A DNA stretch of 64,000 bases from Uliginosibacterium sp. 31-16 (GCF_030730865.1 NZ_JAVALZ010000001.1:930001-994000), one strand, 5' to 3'. Positions 42,875 to 52,487 are shown, counted from the first letter of the stretch. Notes: generated by a model not told the origin, from the letters alone. Numbers and translations: made by a program.

Positions 42875-43324
42875 ATGCCTGCCTCGCCCGCTGAAGCCTC
42901 CACCCAGATCGACCGCATCCACGCCGTGGGTGCGCGCGCCACGCCGGCGCGCATCGCGGTGCTGCGCCTGCTGGAAAGTGCAGAAAGCGCGCTGAGCCAC
43001 CGCGAAATCGAGGAGGCGCTGGCGACAGGGTTTGACCGCGTGACGCTGTATCGCGTGCTGGACTGGCTGGTGGAGAGCGGGCTGGGGCATCGCATCACGG
43101 ATGGCGAGCGGGTATTCCGTTTCAGTCTGGCCGCACCGGCGAATGCCAGCCATGCCGAGCACGCGCATTTCCGCTGCGAGTGCTGCGGCAAGATGTTCTG
43201 TCTGGCGGACATTCCCGTGCCGGCGCCGGCGCTGCCGGCAGGTTTCTCGGGCAAGGCCGTCGAATACTGCGTCACGGGGCAATGCGCCCGCTGCGAAACC
43301 GACGTGAGCTCCGACGAAAGCTGA
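42875..43324 (+). CDS. zur: Fur-family regulator, probably Zur
   Basis: A 149-aa Fur superfamily protein. Winged helix: RATPARIAVLRLLESAESALSHREIEEAL with DRVTLYRVLDWLVESGLGH. Metal-binding C-terminal part: HAEHAHFRCECCGKMFCL and CVTGQCARCE, giving two Cys pairs for the structural zinc. The downstream ZIP transporter and COG0523 GTPase, both typical Zur-regulated genes, argue for Zur over Fur. Confidence 0.82.
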   Translation: MPASPAEASTQIDRIHAVGARATPARIAVLRLLESAESALSHREIEEALATGFDRVTLYRVLDWLVESGLGHRITDGERVFRFSLAAPANASHAEHAHFRCECCGKMFCLADIPVPAPALPAGFSGKAVEYCVTGQCARCETDVSSDES

Positions 43325-43371
43325 AACAGGTCCCGGCGTGGGCCGGTGATTTTCTCGAACAAGGATTTTTC

Positions 43372-44163
43372 ATGACGCTTTTGTACATCGTGCTGGCGAC
43401 TCTGGCCGGTGGCATCCTCAGTCTGCTCGCGGCCATGCTGCTGATTGCCGGTTTTCCGCAACGCTGGCTGCCACGTCTGGTGGGTTTTGCAACGGGTGTG
43501 CTGCTGGCGGTGGCACTGCTGGATGTGTTGCCGGAGGCGTTCGAGTCGGGCGTCGAGGCGCATGCGCTGTTCACCACCCTGCTCGCCGGCTTGCTGGCTT
43601 TCTACGGCCTGGAGCGCATCGCGCTGTGGCGCCATGCCCACGTCGACGAGGAAGGCCACGACCATCATTGCCCGAGCCACGGCCATCACCACCATCATGC
43701 CGACACGGTGGGCAGCCACACGGTGGTGTCGGTGCTGGTGGGCGACAGCTTTCACAATTTCGTCGATGGCGTGCTGATCGCAGCGGCCTTCATGGCGAGC
43801 CCGGCACTGGGCTGGAGCACGACCTTCGCGGTGGTGGCGCACGAGATTCCGCAGGAAGCCGGCGACTTCGCAATCCTGCGTGCAGCGGGCATGTCGACCA
43901 AGCGCGCGCTGCTGTTCAACGGGGTGTCCAGCCTGACGGCAATTGCCGGCGGTCTGATCGGCTATTTCGCGCTGGGCACACTGGAAGGTCTGCTGCCCTA
44001 CATCCTGACGATTGCCGCGGCGAGCTTCCTGTACATCGCGATTTCAGACCTGCTGCCGCTGCTGCGCCGCGAAGGCCATCGGCATACCTCGATGTGGCAG
44101 ACCGGCGCGATGGTTGCCGGCATCGCGGTGATTGCCCTGAGCGCAATCGGTCATGGCCACTGA
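43372..44163 (+). CDS. ZIP-family metal transporter
   Basis: A 263-aa inner-membrane protein with about eight transmembrane helices. Metal-site motifs are HNFVDGVLIAAAF (helix IV) and HEIPQEAGDFAIL (helix V), and there is a His-rich loop (HDHHCPSHGHHHHHAD) between helices III and IV. Start at 43372 after AAGGA. The likely substrate is Zn2+, given the Zur-like gene upstream and the COG0523 GTPase overlapping its 3' end by 11 bp. Confidence 0.9.
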   Translation: MTLLYIVLATLAGGILSLLAAMLLIAGFPQRWLPRLVGFATGVLLAVALLDVLPEAFESGVEAHALFTTLLAGLLAFYGLERIALWRHAHVDEEGHDHHCPSHGHHHHHADTVGSHTVVSVLVGDSFHNFVDGVLIAAAFMASPALGWSTTFAVVAHEIPQEAGDFAILRAAGMSTKRALLFNGVSSLTAIAGGLIGYFALGTLEGLLPYILTIAAASFLYIAISDLLPLLRREGHRHTSMWQTGAMVAGIAVIALSAIGHGH

Positions 44164-45205
44164 CAAGCGTATTCCGGTCGTCCTGCTGACCGGATTTTTG
44201 GGCAGCGGCAAGACGACACTGCTGAATTCCATCCTGCGGGCGCCTGAAATGGCAGGGGCGGCGGTGCTGATCAACGAGGTCGGCGCGGTCGGGCTGGACC
44301 ATCTGCTGGTCGAGCAGGTGTCGGAAGACATCACGCTGCTGGAGTCCGGCTGCCTGTGCTGCATGGTGCGCGGCGATCTGTCGCGCAGCCTGCGCGATCT
44401 GTTCATGCGGCGGCTCCGCCGCGAGATCGGCGCGCTGGACCGGGTGGTGATCGAAACCACCGGGCTGGCCGATCCGGCGCCGGTGATTCATACGCTTCTC
44501 AAGGATTTCTTTCTCGCCGAGCGGTTCCGCCTAGAGGGCGTGGTCACCACCGTAGACGTACGCCACGTGCATTGGCAGCTCGGCCAGCACAATGAGGCCG
44601 TCAAGCAGGTGGCGATGGCCGACCGCATCGTGCTCACCAAGTGTGATCTGGCCGACAGCCTGATGATTGCCGAGGCGGAAGAGCGCGTCGCGACGCTGAA
44701 TCCGGCGGCCGAAGTCTGGCAGGCCGAGCCGGGCAAATTGCCACCCGGCCTGCTCGAAGGCATGAGCCTGTACGCACCGGAGGGCAAGACGCCGGACGTG
44801 ACGCACTGGCTGAACGAGGCGGCAATCCGCGAGCAGCAGCGCCTTGCCGCGCGCCAGGGCGTGTTCGGCGGCCCGGCTCCGGTGCCGCTGCATGCCGCCG
44901 GGATTGCCACTCACGTGCTGCATTTCGAGCAGCCCTTCGCCTGGGGCGATTTCGCCCGGGCGCTGGATACGCTGCAATCGGTGGTGGGCGACCGGATCCT
45001 GCGCATCAAGGGGCTGGTCGCAGTGCAGGGCGAAGCGGCGCCACGGATGATCCACGCGGTGCAGCACGAACGCTATCCGGACACCACGCTGCCAGCGTGG
45101 CCGGACGAGGATCGGCGCAGCCGCATCATCTTCATCGTCAATGATCTCCCTCTCAGCGTGCTGGAGAAGGCCTTCAGCGCTTTCTGCAGCGCCACCCCCT
45201 GCTGA
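44153..45205 (+). CDS. COG0523 G3E-family GTPase (zinc-linked metallochaperone)
   Basis: A 350-aa GTPase with Walker A GFLGSGKTTLLN, the CxCC metal-binding motif GCLCCM, Walker B region VVIETTGLADPAPV, a TKCD-type base-recognition motif (VLTKCDLAD) and a C-terminal CobW_C domain. Family members support metal transfer to client proteins under zinc shortage or in cofactor insertion. Translational overlap with the ZIP gene and the Zur-like regulator point to zinc. No C-terminal His stretch, so no large zinc store. Confidence 0.88.
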   Translation: MATDKRIPVVLLTGFLGSGKTTLLNSILRAPEMAGAAVLINEVGAVGLDHLLVEQVSEDITLLESGCLCCMVRGDLSRSLRDLFMRRLRREIGALDRVVIETTGLADPAPVIHTLLKDFFLAERFRLEGVVTTVDVRHVHWQLGQHNEAVKQVAMADRIVLTKCDLADSLMIAEAEERVATLNPAAEVWQAEPGKLPPGLLEGMSLYAPEGKTPDVTHWLNEAAIREQQRLAARQGVFGGPAPVPLHAAGIATHVLHFEQPFAWGDFARALDTLQSVVGDRILRIKGLVAVQGEAAPRMIHAVQHERYPDTTLPAWPDEDRRSRIIFIVNDLPLSVLEKAFSAFCSATPC

Positions 45206-45716
45206 AAGGCTTGCTGCAGGCAGCTCTCCAGACACCCTGCCCGCAAATACCCGCCAGATGCGGGTCTGCGAGGGGCACTCTCTGGTGCTAAGCCGATTAT
45301 TGGTCCGGCCCGATGAAGTTTGAACTTTGTACCCTGAAAACCGTTCGTGCCGAGTGCCGGCCGCAGGCCGGTGTATCGAGGCGTGGGCCCCACCCTCGAC
45401 TTGGCCTGTCCTGAGCTAGTCGAAGGGCGCCCTGCGGGCGCACTCGGCTCGAACGGACTTCAAACAAAACCTGACCGGGTCGCATCAGGGCAATAAACGT
45501 GACTTCCGTCACGCTCTGCAGCACATGACAGCCACGTGCCACTCAGGGACCGCGACCCGTGGCCGGCAACGGGCCGCGCACCCTTACGGGCAGCGGCCTC
45601 ACGCTCAATTTCCCCGCTCAAGGACCGTCAACCATACTGAACGACGAGCCTGTCTGCCGCCGCTGAAATCCGGCCGGCATGACAGTCACCGCATCAACTC
45701 ATTCAGGTGGCAGCGC
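45206..45716. other. Repeat-bearing intergenic region
   Basis: 511 bp without a supported gene. 45205-45280 has CTGCAGGCAG-type repeat units; 45343-45464 is the second copy of the CCGTTCGTGCCGAGTG / TCGAGGCGTGGGCCCC repeat, with an added GTCCTGAGCTAGTCGAAGG segment. The remainder should contain the promoter for the next gene. Confidence 0.55.
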
Positions 45717-47375
45717 ATGAACTTCATGCCCGTGAAGGCCAACAGCAGCGTGGATTACAACCAGCCGGCCCAGTGCCATGCGCTGCTCAAACGCATCAAT
45801 GTGACCGACCTCGAGGAGGCCGGCAGCCTGCTGGCCGCCCTGCTCGAAGGCATGGCAGTGGCTTCACCGCCGCCGCATGGCCACCTGCAGGTGCTGGAAG
45901 AGGTTCGCCCGACGCTGGATTACGTGCTCGGCGAGGTCGCCAAACGCTATGCCTCGCGCCCCTTGCCGCCGTCCAGCACGGAAGACGACACCCTGCGCCA
46001 GGTGGTTCGCCTGTGGTCACTGATGGCCACCAACTACGGCTTCGTCGCCCAGCGCTATGCGCTGGAAGGCAGCCCGGCGCTGGATCAGCATCGCGCCCTG
46101 CTGCTGCAGCGCCGCCTGCGTTATCACGTGCTGGCCATGACCGAGTATTTCCGCGCTCGCCGCGAAATGCCCGAAAACCTGTGGCTGGATCTGCACAAGC
46201 TGTTCCTGTCGGCCGAGCGCGCCGGCGTTTCGGGCACGCGCGTGCCCGATGCCCTGAATGAAACCTGGGGCGCGCAGAGCCCGCTGGAGTGCTACGTCTC
46301 CATGCTGCTGGCGGATGCGGCCAGCCCTTACAGCCGCACCCCGCGCGAATTTGTCTGGGTGGTGCGCTGGGCGCAGCGTTTCGCGCCGTATTGCAGCCTG
46401 CAGGACGGGGCCGGCAGCAGCGGTGCCAATCTCTATCTGCTGGAGCAGGATTCCGACCACGGCCTGCGTCCGGCCGTTTCGGTGCCGGCCGGAGCACTGG
46501 TGCGCAGTCTCGACACCAGCAAGCTCGCCACCCACATCCAGGCGGTGGTGAGTCAGCTCAAAACCGGCGTCAGCGCGGCTTCGCTGGGGCTGGGAGATGA
46601 CTGCGTGCAGCCGGCCTGCGCGCGCCTGATCGTCTCGCTGTACCGCCCGTGGGGTCTGGCTTCGTCGGGACGCAAGTTCTCCCGCAAGCTGATTCACGGC
46701 CAGGTGCAGGTGTGCAGCGATCCGGTCGCGGTGGCCTATTTCCTGACCGGCAAGAAGTTCGAGCAGCCGGAAGATCACCAGATCCACTACAACGATTTCA
46801 CCCGCACCGAGGCCATGCTGGCCCTGGGCGAGCGTGCCGAGGAGTCTGACCCGACCGACGAACAGCTGGAGGCCCGCGCTCTGGCGCTGGGCTATGTGCA
46901 GGAACCCTGGGATGTGCTGGATCAATCCGTGGCCGGCTTCCGCCTGATGCGCCAGCAGGGCGAGAGCCGCCTCGATCATCGCCAGCTTATCGGTGTGCGT
47001 CCCAGCCCGCATGAGCACATGCTGCTGGCCGAGATCAGCTGGCTGCAGTATCAGCAGAACGGCAACCTGAGCGCCGGCATCTCGTTGATGCCGGGCCCGC
47101 CGGTGGTGGTGTCGGTGCGCCTGATCGTGCCGGAACGTCCGAATGCCCGCGAGCGCTTCCGGCTGGGCTTCATGGTCCCGGGAGTGCCGGCCCTGAAAAC
47201 CTCACCGAGCCTGATCGTGCCGGCCAGCTGGTATGTGTCCGGGCGTCAGATCGAGGTGCAGGGCGAGTCGCCGTGGATTGCGCGCATGACGCACCTGATC
47301 ACGCGCGGCGCCAATTTCGACCGGATCAGCTTTACGCGCGAGGATGCACCCGCTTCGGTGAAAACCGGGCGGTAA
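45717..47375 (+). CDS. Conserved hypothetical protein of 552 aa
   Basis: A soluble, helix-rich protein; the start at 45717 follows AGGTGG. The N-terminal ~250 residues are helical (for example VTDLEEAGSLLAALLEGMAV and ALLLQRRLRYHVLAMTEYFRARREMP); a C-terminal beta-rich part from about 440 (DHRQLIGVRPSPHEHMLLAEISWLQ...) is suggestive of a small barrel such as PilZ, but the RxxxR and DxSxxG motifs are not evident. I cannot assign a function. Its 3' end overlaps the phoR 3' end by 44 bp on the opposite strand. Confidence 0.75.
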   Translation: MNFMPVKANSSVDYNQPAQCHALLKRINVTDLEEAGSLLAALLEGMAVASPPPHGHLQVLEEVRPTLDYVLGEVAKRYASRPLPPSSTEDDTLRQVVRLWSLMATNYGFVAQRYALEGSPALDQHRALLLQRRLRYHVLAMTEYFRARREMPENLWLDLHKLFLSAERAGVSGTRVPDALNETWGAQSPLECYVSMLLADAASPYSRTPREFVWVVRWAQRFAPYCSLQDGAGSSGANLYLLEQDSDHGLRPAVSVPAGALVRSLDTSKLATHIQAVVSQLKTGVSAASLGLGDDCVQPACARLIVSLYRPWGLASSGRKFSRKLIHGQVQVCSDPVAVAYFLTGKKFEQPEDHQIHYNDFTRTEAMLALGERAEESDPTDEQLEARALALGYVQEPWDVLDQSVAGFRLMRQQGESRLDHRQLIGVRPSPHEHMLLAEISWLQYQQNGNLSAGISLMPGPPVVVSVRLIVPERPNARERFRLGFMVPGVPALKTSPSLIVPASWYVSGRQIEVQGESPWIARMTHLITRGANFDRISFTREDAPASVKTGR

Positions 47376-48597
47376 AGCAGCTGCCCTTGCCGGGTTCGCT
47401 GCGGATGTCGAGCTGTGCCTGATGGCGCGTCAGGATGTGTTTGACGATCGCCAGCCCCAGACCGGTGCCGCCGGTTTCGCGCGAGCGGCCGCGATCCACG
47501 CGGTAGAAACGCTCGGTCAGGCGCCCGATGTGCTCGGCACCGATGCCGATGCCGCTGTCTTCCACTGCAAATTCGGCAGAGCCATCTGCCTTCACGCCCC
47601 AGCGCAGATGAATGCTGCCGCCATCCGGCGTATAGCGCACTGCATTGCTGGCGAGATTCGAGAAGGCGCTGTGCAGTTCCTTCTGGCTGCCCAGCAGGCT
47701 GGCCGGCGTGCCCGCGTCCAGACTGATCTGGTGACGCCCGCCGGACAGCACCCGGGTTTCATGCAGCACGCTGCCCAGCAGGGCCTGCACATCCACCGGG
47801 TCTTCCTCGGCCGGCTCCGACCCGGCCTGCAGGGACGACAGGGTCAGCAGATCCTCGATCAGGTGCTGCATGCGCGTCGACTGATCAAGCGCCAGGCTGA
47901 GATAGCGCTGGCGGTCATCGAGGCTGAACTCGTCACCCCCATCGAGCAGGGTTTCGACAAAACCGTTCACCACCGTCAGCGGGGTTTTCAGCTCGTGTGA
48001 CACGTTGGCCACGAAGTCGCGACGCATCATGTCCAGCCGCTCCAGCTGGGTGATGTCGCGGGCCAGCACCATTTCCAGATTTTCGCCGAAAGGAATCCGC
48101 TGGATCGCCAGGCTCAGCCCGTCCTGGCGCTGGCTGTGCAGGATCAGCGGCTCCATCTGGCCGGCATCGTCGTCGGCCTGCATGTAGCGCACGAAATCCG
48201 GCTCGCGAATCAGGGTGGTGATCGCCCGGCCAAGATCAGTCTCGGCATTCAGGCCAAAATAGCCGGCCGCGGCCGCGTTCATCCATTCGATGGTGTGATG
48301 CTGCGAGAGGTAGATCACCCCATCCGGCATGGCCTGATTGGCTTCGCGAAAGCGCGCCAGATTACGCGCCAGCAGTTCGCGCCGCTCCTGCGCATCGCGT
48401 GTCCGGCGGCTGAGGCAGGCGAAAATGTAATCCCACACCCCGATGGAACCCGGCACCGGCGTGCCCAGTGGCTGTCGCGCCCAGGCCGCCATCCGCGCCA
48501 TGTTGCGCAGATGATGCAGCAGCAGTCCGAGCAGGAGCACACAGAGTACGGCAGCGGCCGTATCCAGATCGAAAACAGCCCAGCACAGTGCGGCCAC
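47332..48597 (-). CDS. phoR: Phosphate regulon sensor histidine kinase PhoR
   Basis: Sensor kinase that phosphorylates PhoB under phosphate limitation. A membrane segment is followed by a PAS domain (about 85-190, MPDGVIYLSQHHTIEWMN), a DHp domain with His in VSHELKTPLTVV, and HATPase motifs NLASNAVRYTPDGG, DSGIGIG and GTGLGLAIVKH. The coordinates begin at a GTG (48597), giving 421 aa. The same frame runs 20 codons further to an ATT at 48655 behind AGGA, which would restore the first of the usual two membrane helices, so the true start may be non-canonical. It follows phoB. Confidence 0.93.
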   Translation of the reverse strand: MAALCWAVFDLDTAAAVLCVLLLGLLLHHLRNMARMAAWARQPLGTPVPGSIGVWDYIFACLSRRTRDAQERRELLARNLARFREANQAMPDGVIYLSQHHTIEWMNAAAAGYFGLNAETDLGRAITTLIREPDFVRYMQADDDAGQMEPLILHSQRQDGLSLAIQRIPFGENLEMVLARDITQLERLDMMRRDFVANVSHELKTPLTVVNGFVETLLDGGDEFSLDDRQRYLSLALDQSTRMQHLIEDLLTLSSLQAGSEPAEEDPVDVQALLGSVLHETRVLSGGRHQISLDAGTPASLLGSQKELHSAFSNLASNAVRYTPDGGSIHLRWGVKADGSAEFAVEDSGIGIGAEHIGRLTERFYRVDRGRSRETGGTGLGLAIVKHILTRHQAQLDIRSEPGKGSCFTARFSPKRVHPRA

Positions 48598-48678
48598 CCC
48601 CAGCAGGGTCAGCAGCGTAGCCAGCGAAGCCAGCCAGATGTAGCGACCGGAAAGAATTTGTCCTGCTCCCGCAATGAA

Positions 48679-49386
48679 TCAGTTGGCCGGCGTGGTTTCG
48701 ATCTCGGTCGAGAAGCGGTAGCCACTGCCCCGCACCGTCTGCACCAGACGATCATGCAGGCCCGGCTCCAGCGCACTGCGCAGGCGCCGGATATGCACGT
48801 CCACCGTGCGCTCCTCGACAAAGACGTGATCGCCCCACACCTGATCCAGCAGCTGCGAACGTGAGTGTACCCGCTCTGCGTGGGTCATCAGGAAATGCAG
48901 CAGGCGAAATTCGGTCGGCCCCAGATTGATCGGCTCGCCCGCCGCGGTGACGCGGTGCGTGGCCGGATCGAGACGCAGGCCACCCAGCTCGACCGCGTCT
49001 TCGGTCACCTGCGGTGCCCGCCGGCGCAGCACCGCCTTGATGCGTGCCACCAGCTCGCGCGGCGAGAAGGGTTTGGTGATGTAATCGTCGGCGCCGGTCT
49101 CCAGCCCCAGCACCTTGTCCTGCTCCTCGCCACGGGCGGTCAGCATGATGATCGGGATGGCGCGGGTGCGTTCGTCACTGCGCAGGCGGCGGGCAAACTC
49201 CACGCCGGACATGCCGGGCAGCATCCAGTCCAGCAGCACCAGATCCGGCAAGGCCTCGCGCACGATGCGCTGGCCGGTCTCGGCGTCACCCGCACGCATC
49301 ACGGTATGCCCGGCGCGCGTCAGGTTGGCCGCAATCAGCTCCTGGATCGCGGGTTCGTCTTCGACAAGCAGGATATTGGCAGGCAT
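48679..49386 (-). CDS. phoB: Phosphate regulon response regulator PhoB
   Basis: A 235-aa OmpR-family activator. Receiver: [12 protein letters not shown], phospho-Asp in [12 protein letters not shown], Lys in TKPFSPRE. Winged helix: [27 protein letters not shown]...[14 protein letters not shown]...RGSGYRF. Residues and length match PhoB closely. A Pho box lies 46 bp upstream, consistent with autoregulation. Confidence 0.96.
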   Translation of the reverse strand: MPANILLVEDEPAIQELIAANLTRAGHTVMRAGDAETGQRIVREALPDLVLLDWMLPGMSGVEFARRLRSDERTRAIPIIMLTARGEEQDKVLGLETGADDYITKPFSPRELVARIKAVLRRRAPQVTEDAVELGGLRLDPATHRVTAAGEPINLGPTEFRLLHFLMTHAERVHSRSQLLDQVWGDHVFVEERTVDVHIRRLRSALEPGLHDRLVQTVRGSGYRFSTEIETTPAN

Positions 49387-49431
49387 GGCGTTTCCCTCTT
49401 CAGGTCAGTGGCGCAAGTCTATTGCCGCAGC

Positions 49432-49449
49432 GTGACGCTTTTGTGACAG
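49432..49449 (-). promoter_or_regulatory. Pho box upstream of phoB
   Basis: Read on the minus strand, CTGTCAC-AAAA-GCGTCAC gives two heptamers separated by 4 bp, close to the CTGTCAT-N4-CTGTCAT consensus (6 of 7 and 4 of 7). Confidence 0.72.
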
Positions 49450-49667
49450 GTAACCATTGTGCAATACAACAGGAGACTCGCCACGGTTCATGCTTTTCGG
49501 GGTGCCTGCCGTGAAACCCGCTGCTGATCGGCCTCTCCGCCATGCCTGTCTGGAGAAGTCCGCCAGGCGCGGCTTGGCAGGCATGCCCCGCAGCACTCTC
49601 TGCCCACGTTACTCGGCCCCGCTTTTAACGGATAATCACCGCTTCCCGCATCCGCCGCACCCGAACC

Positions 49668-50102
49668 ATGTCTGGCCTGAATCGCGACACCCCCATTCCC
49701 ACCGCCCTGACCCTGCATCAGCGTGCGCGCACCCTCGAAATCAGTTTCGAGGATGGCGTCACCGCGAATCTGAGCCACGAGCTGCTGCGGGTGTACTCGC
49801 CTTCGGCCGAAGTGCGCGGGCACGGCGCCGGACAGGAAGTGCTGCAGATCGGCAAACAGAATGTCGAGCTCATCGACATCCAGCAAGTCGGCAATTACGC
49901 GGTCAAGCTGGTGTTCTCCGACGGCCACGACAGCGGCCTGTATTCCTGGGATTACCTCTACGAACTGGCCTGCGGCCACGAAGTGCTGTGGGGCAATTAC
50001 CTGCAGCGTCTGGCAGAGGCCGGCGCCAGCCGCGACCCGGCCGCACCGGTACCTGCCGCCCTGCAACCCAAGCCCGCCGCCAAGGCTTGCGGCAAACATT
50101 GA
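49668..50102 (+). CDS. DUF971-domain protein
   Basis: A 144-aa protein containing the DUF971 / gamma-butyrobetaine-hydroxylase N-terminal-like fold ([31 protein letters not shown] and [24 protein letters not shown]). Possible roles in iron-sulfur or quinone metabolism have been proposed, but none is established here. It precedes ubiE by 14 bp, the usual betaproteobacterial order, and is probably cotranscribed. Confidence 0.88.
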   Translation: MSGLNRDTPIPTALTLHQRARTLEISFEDGVTANLSHELLRVYSPSAEVRGHGAGQEVLQIGKQNVELIDIQQVGNYAVKLVFSDGHDSGLYSWDYLYELACGHEVLWGNYLQRLAEAGASRDPAAPVPAALQPKPAAKACGKH

Positions 50103-50116
50103 TCGAGAGTCAGGAC

Positions 50117-50854
50117 ATGAACGACAAGACCACCCACTTCGGCTTTGAGCAGGTTGCCGAAAGCGAGAAGGCCGGCCGCGTGCGCGGCGTGTTCTCTTCC
50201 GTCGCACAGAAATACGACGTGATGAACGACCTGATGTCCGCCGGCATGCACCGCGTCTGGAAGGCCTTCACCATCGAACTGGCGAATGTGCGCCCCGGCG
50301 AGCGCGTGCTCGACGTAGCCGGCGGCACCGCCGACCTGTCGCTGGCCTTCGCCAAGCGCGCCGGCAAGAGCGGCCAGGTGTGGCTCACCGACATCAACTA
50401 CGCCATGCTCGACGTAGGCCGCGACCGCACCCTCGACAAGGGTCTCCTGCTGCCGGTGGCGCAGTGTGACGCCGAGAAGCTGCCGTTCCCGGACAATCAT
50501 TTCGATCTGGTCACCGTCGCCTTCGGCCTGCGCAACATGACCCACAAGGACATGGCGCTGGCCGAGATGCGCCGCGTGCTCAAGCCCGGCGGCCGCCTGC
50601 TGGTGCTGGAGTTCTCGCAGATCTGGAAACCGCTGGCCAAGGCCTACGACGTGTACTCCTTCAAGGTCCTGCCCTGGCTGGGCAAGAAGATCGCCAATGA
50701 TGCGGCCAGCTATCAATACCTCGCCGAATCGATCCGCATGCACCCGAACCAGCCCACGCTCGCCGGCATGCTGACGGCCGCCGGCCTCAAGCGTGTCGAG
50801 TATTTCAACCTCGCCGCAGGCGCAGTGGCGCTGCATCGCGGCTACAAGCTGTAA
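50117..50854 (+). CDS. ubiE: Ubiquinone/menaquinone biosynthesis C-methyltransferase UbiE
   Basis: A 245-aa SAM-dependent methyltransferase for ubiquinone (and demethylmenaquinone). The start at 50117 follows AGGAC. Motifs are [31 protein letters not shown] (SAM motif I), [17 protein letters not shown] and [13 protein letters not shown], with C-terminal [21 protein letters not shown]. Downstream Tim44-like and ubiJ genes are separated from it by the exuT block. Confidence 0.96.
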   Translation: MNDKTTHFGFEQVAESEKAGRVRGVFSSVAQKYDVMNDLMSAGMHRVWKAFTIELANVRPGERVLDVAGGTADLSLAFAKRAGKSGQVWLTDINYAMLDVGRDRTLDKGLLLPVAQCDAEKLPFPDNHFDLVTVAFGLRNMTHKDMALAEMRRVLKPGGRLLVLEFSQIWKPLAKAYDVYSFKVLPWLGKKIANDAASYQYLAESIRMHPNQPTLAGMLTAAGLKRVEYFNLAAGAVALHRGYKL

Positions 50855-50919
50855 CACCAGCAGCCTGAAGAGCCGCACCGGACGGCCTTCTTCAGGCATC
50901 TCCCGGATCGCGCGCGACG

Positions 50920-50953
50920 AAAAAAGACCGTGGCGGGAGGCCCGGCCACGGTC
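50920..50953 (-). terminator. Terminator of the exuT transcript
   Basis: On the minus strand the stem GACCGTGGC / GCCACGGTC is followed by TTTTTT, about 50 bases after the exuT stop. The repeat unit CTTCTTCAGGCATC lies between it and the ubiE stop. Confidence 0.85.
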
Positions 50954-51000
50954 AAAGGGAGGAGACAGCAATCATGACCGGCCAGACTGGCCGGCCGGGT

Positions 51001-52299
51001 TTACAGCTCGACCTTCTTCATGCCCGGAGCGAGCAGGTGGAAGATCACGAAAGCAACCAGATACGCGCAGGCGCTGATGGTGAACAGGGCCCAGTAGTTG
51101 CCGGTTCTCTCCAGCACCACACCGATCACGGTTGAAAACAGCACCCCGCCCAGCGAACCGGCCATGCCGCCGATGCCGACGACCGAACCGACCGCATGCT
51201 TCGGGAACATGTCCGAAGCGGTCGTGAAGATGTTCGCCGACCAGCCCTGGTGAGCCGCCGCGGCCAGACCAACCAGAATCACCGCCACCCACAGGCTTTG
51301 CACCACGGTGGCGAAAGCGATCGGCACCACACAGCAGGCGCAGAGGAACATTGCCATCTTGCGGGCACGGCTGGAGGTCATGCCGGTCTTCATCAATGCG
51401 CCGGAAATCCAGCCACCGCCGACACTGCCGACCGTCGCAAACAGATACACCGCCACCAGGGGCGCGCCCATGTGGGCGAGGTCGATCTGGCGGGTTTCGT
51501 TCAGCCACTTCGGCAACCAGAACAGGAAGAACCACCAGATCGGGTCCGTGCAGAACTTGCCAATGGCAAACGCCCAGGTCTGGCGATGGCCGAGCAGGCT
51601 GGTCCATTTCACCGTCGGCGGGACCACACTGTTTTCCTCTGCCGTATTGTCCTGACGGATGTGCGCCAGCTCCTCGGCATCCACGGCCGCCATGGCTTCC
51701 GGTTTGCCGAAGAATTTTGCCCAGGGCAGCAGCCACACCAGACCCAGCGCGCCGATGATGATGAAGGCGCCGCGCCAGCCGTAGTTCAGCGCAATCCACG
51801 GAATCAGGGCCGGCGCAAACACCGCCCCGATATTGGCGCCGGAATTGAACAGGCCGGTCGCCAGCGCCCGCTCTTCCTTGGGGAACCACTCGGCGGTGGC
51901 CTTGATCGCCGACGGGAAGTTGCCCGCCTCACCCAGCCCCAGCAGGGCACGGGCCCCGGCAAAGCCGGCCACCGAGCCCACTGCGGCATGCAGCATGGCC
52001 GCGCCGCTCCAGAACAGCATGGCGATGCTGTAACTCAGCTTGGTTCCCAGCTTGTCGATCACCCAGCCAAAACCGAGCAGGCCGACGGCGTAGGAAAACT
52101 GGAAGGCGTTGACGATCCAGCTGTACTCCATCTGCGTCCAGCCGATGTCCTTCTGCAACATCGGAGCGAGCAGGCCGAGGATCTGGCGATCCATGTAATT
52201 GATCGTCGTGGCCAGAAACAGCAAGGCACAGATTGACCAGCGATAGCGGCTCACAGTGCGGGCCGGCTTGGCGGCAAGGGCCGCAGCAGCAGTATTCAT
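51001..52299 (-). CDS. exuT: Hexuronate-type MFS transporter (anion:cation symporter family)
   Basis: A 432-aa, 12-helix inner-membrane permease of the ExuT/GudP group. Visible: YRWSICALLFLATTINYMDRQILGLLAPMLQKDIGW (first helix and family motif), GLGEAGNFPSAIKATAEWFPKEERALATGLFNSGAN, and WWFFLFWLPKWL. ATG at 52299 with AGGAAT upstream. Expected substrates are galacturonate or glucuronate, consistent with the pectin genes elsewhere in the window. A palindromic operator candidate sits 53 bp upstream. Confidence 0.9.
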   Translation of the reverse strand: MNTAAAALAAKPARTVSRYRWSICALLFLATTINYMDRQILGLLAPMLQKDIGWTQMEYSWIVNAFQFSYAVGLLGFGWVIDKLGTKLSYSIAMLFWSGAAMLHAAVGSVAGFAGARALLGLGEAGNFPSAIKATAEWFPKEERALATGLFNSGANIGAVFAPALIPWIALNYGWRGAFIIIGALGLVWLLPWAKFFGKPEAMAAVDAEELAHIRQDNTAEENSVVPPTVKWTSLLGHRQTWAFAIGKFCTDPIWWFFLFWLPKWLNETRQIDLAHMGAPLVAVYLFATVGSVGGGWISGALMKTGMTSSRARKMAMFLCACCVVPIAFATVVQSLWVAVILVGLAAAAHQGWSANIFTTASDMFPKHAVGSVVGIGGMAGSLGGVLFSTVIGVVLERTGNYWALFTISACAYLVAFVIFHLLAPGMKKVEL

Positions 52300-52351
52300 G
52301 TTTGGTATTCCTCGAAAATCTTGACGAAACCGGACGCGACAGACTGCCGGC

Positions 52352-52362
52352 TTGTCAGACAA
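52352..52362. promoter_or_regulatory. Palindrome TTGTCAGACAA upstream of exuT
   Basis: Perfect 5-bp arms around one base. It matches TTGTCTGACAA at 53075-53085. Palindromes of this form are typical of FadR-subfamily GntR sites; the GntR at 22497-23216 is one candidate binder. Confidence 0.6.
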
Positions 52363-52487
52363 CTCTGAACAAGGCGGAACAGCGTGACGTGCGGTCAGCA
52401 GGTCTTGCGTGCAAGAAGATCAGGCCGCGCAGGCCGACCGCGGAACACTCGGGAACGAGCGCATCCGCACGGCGCGAGGCGACGTGA

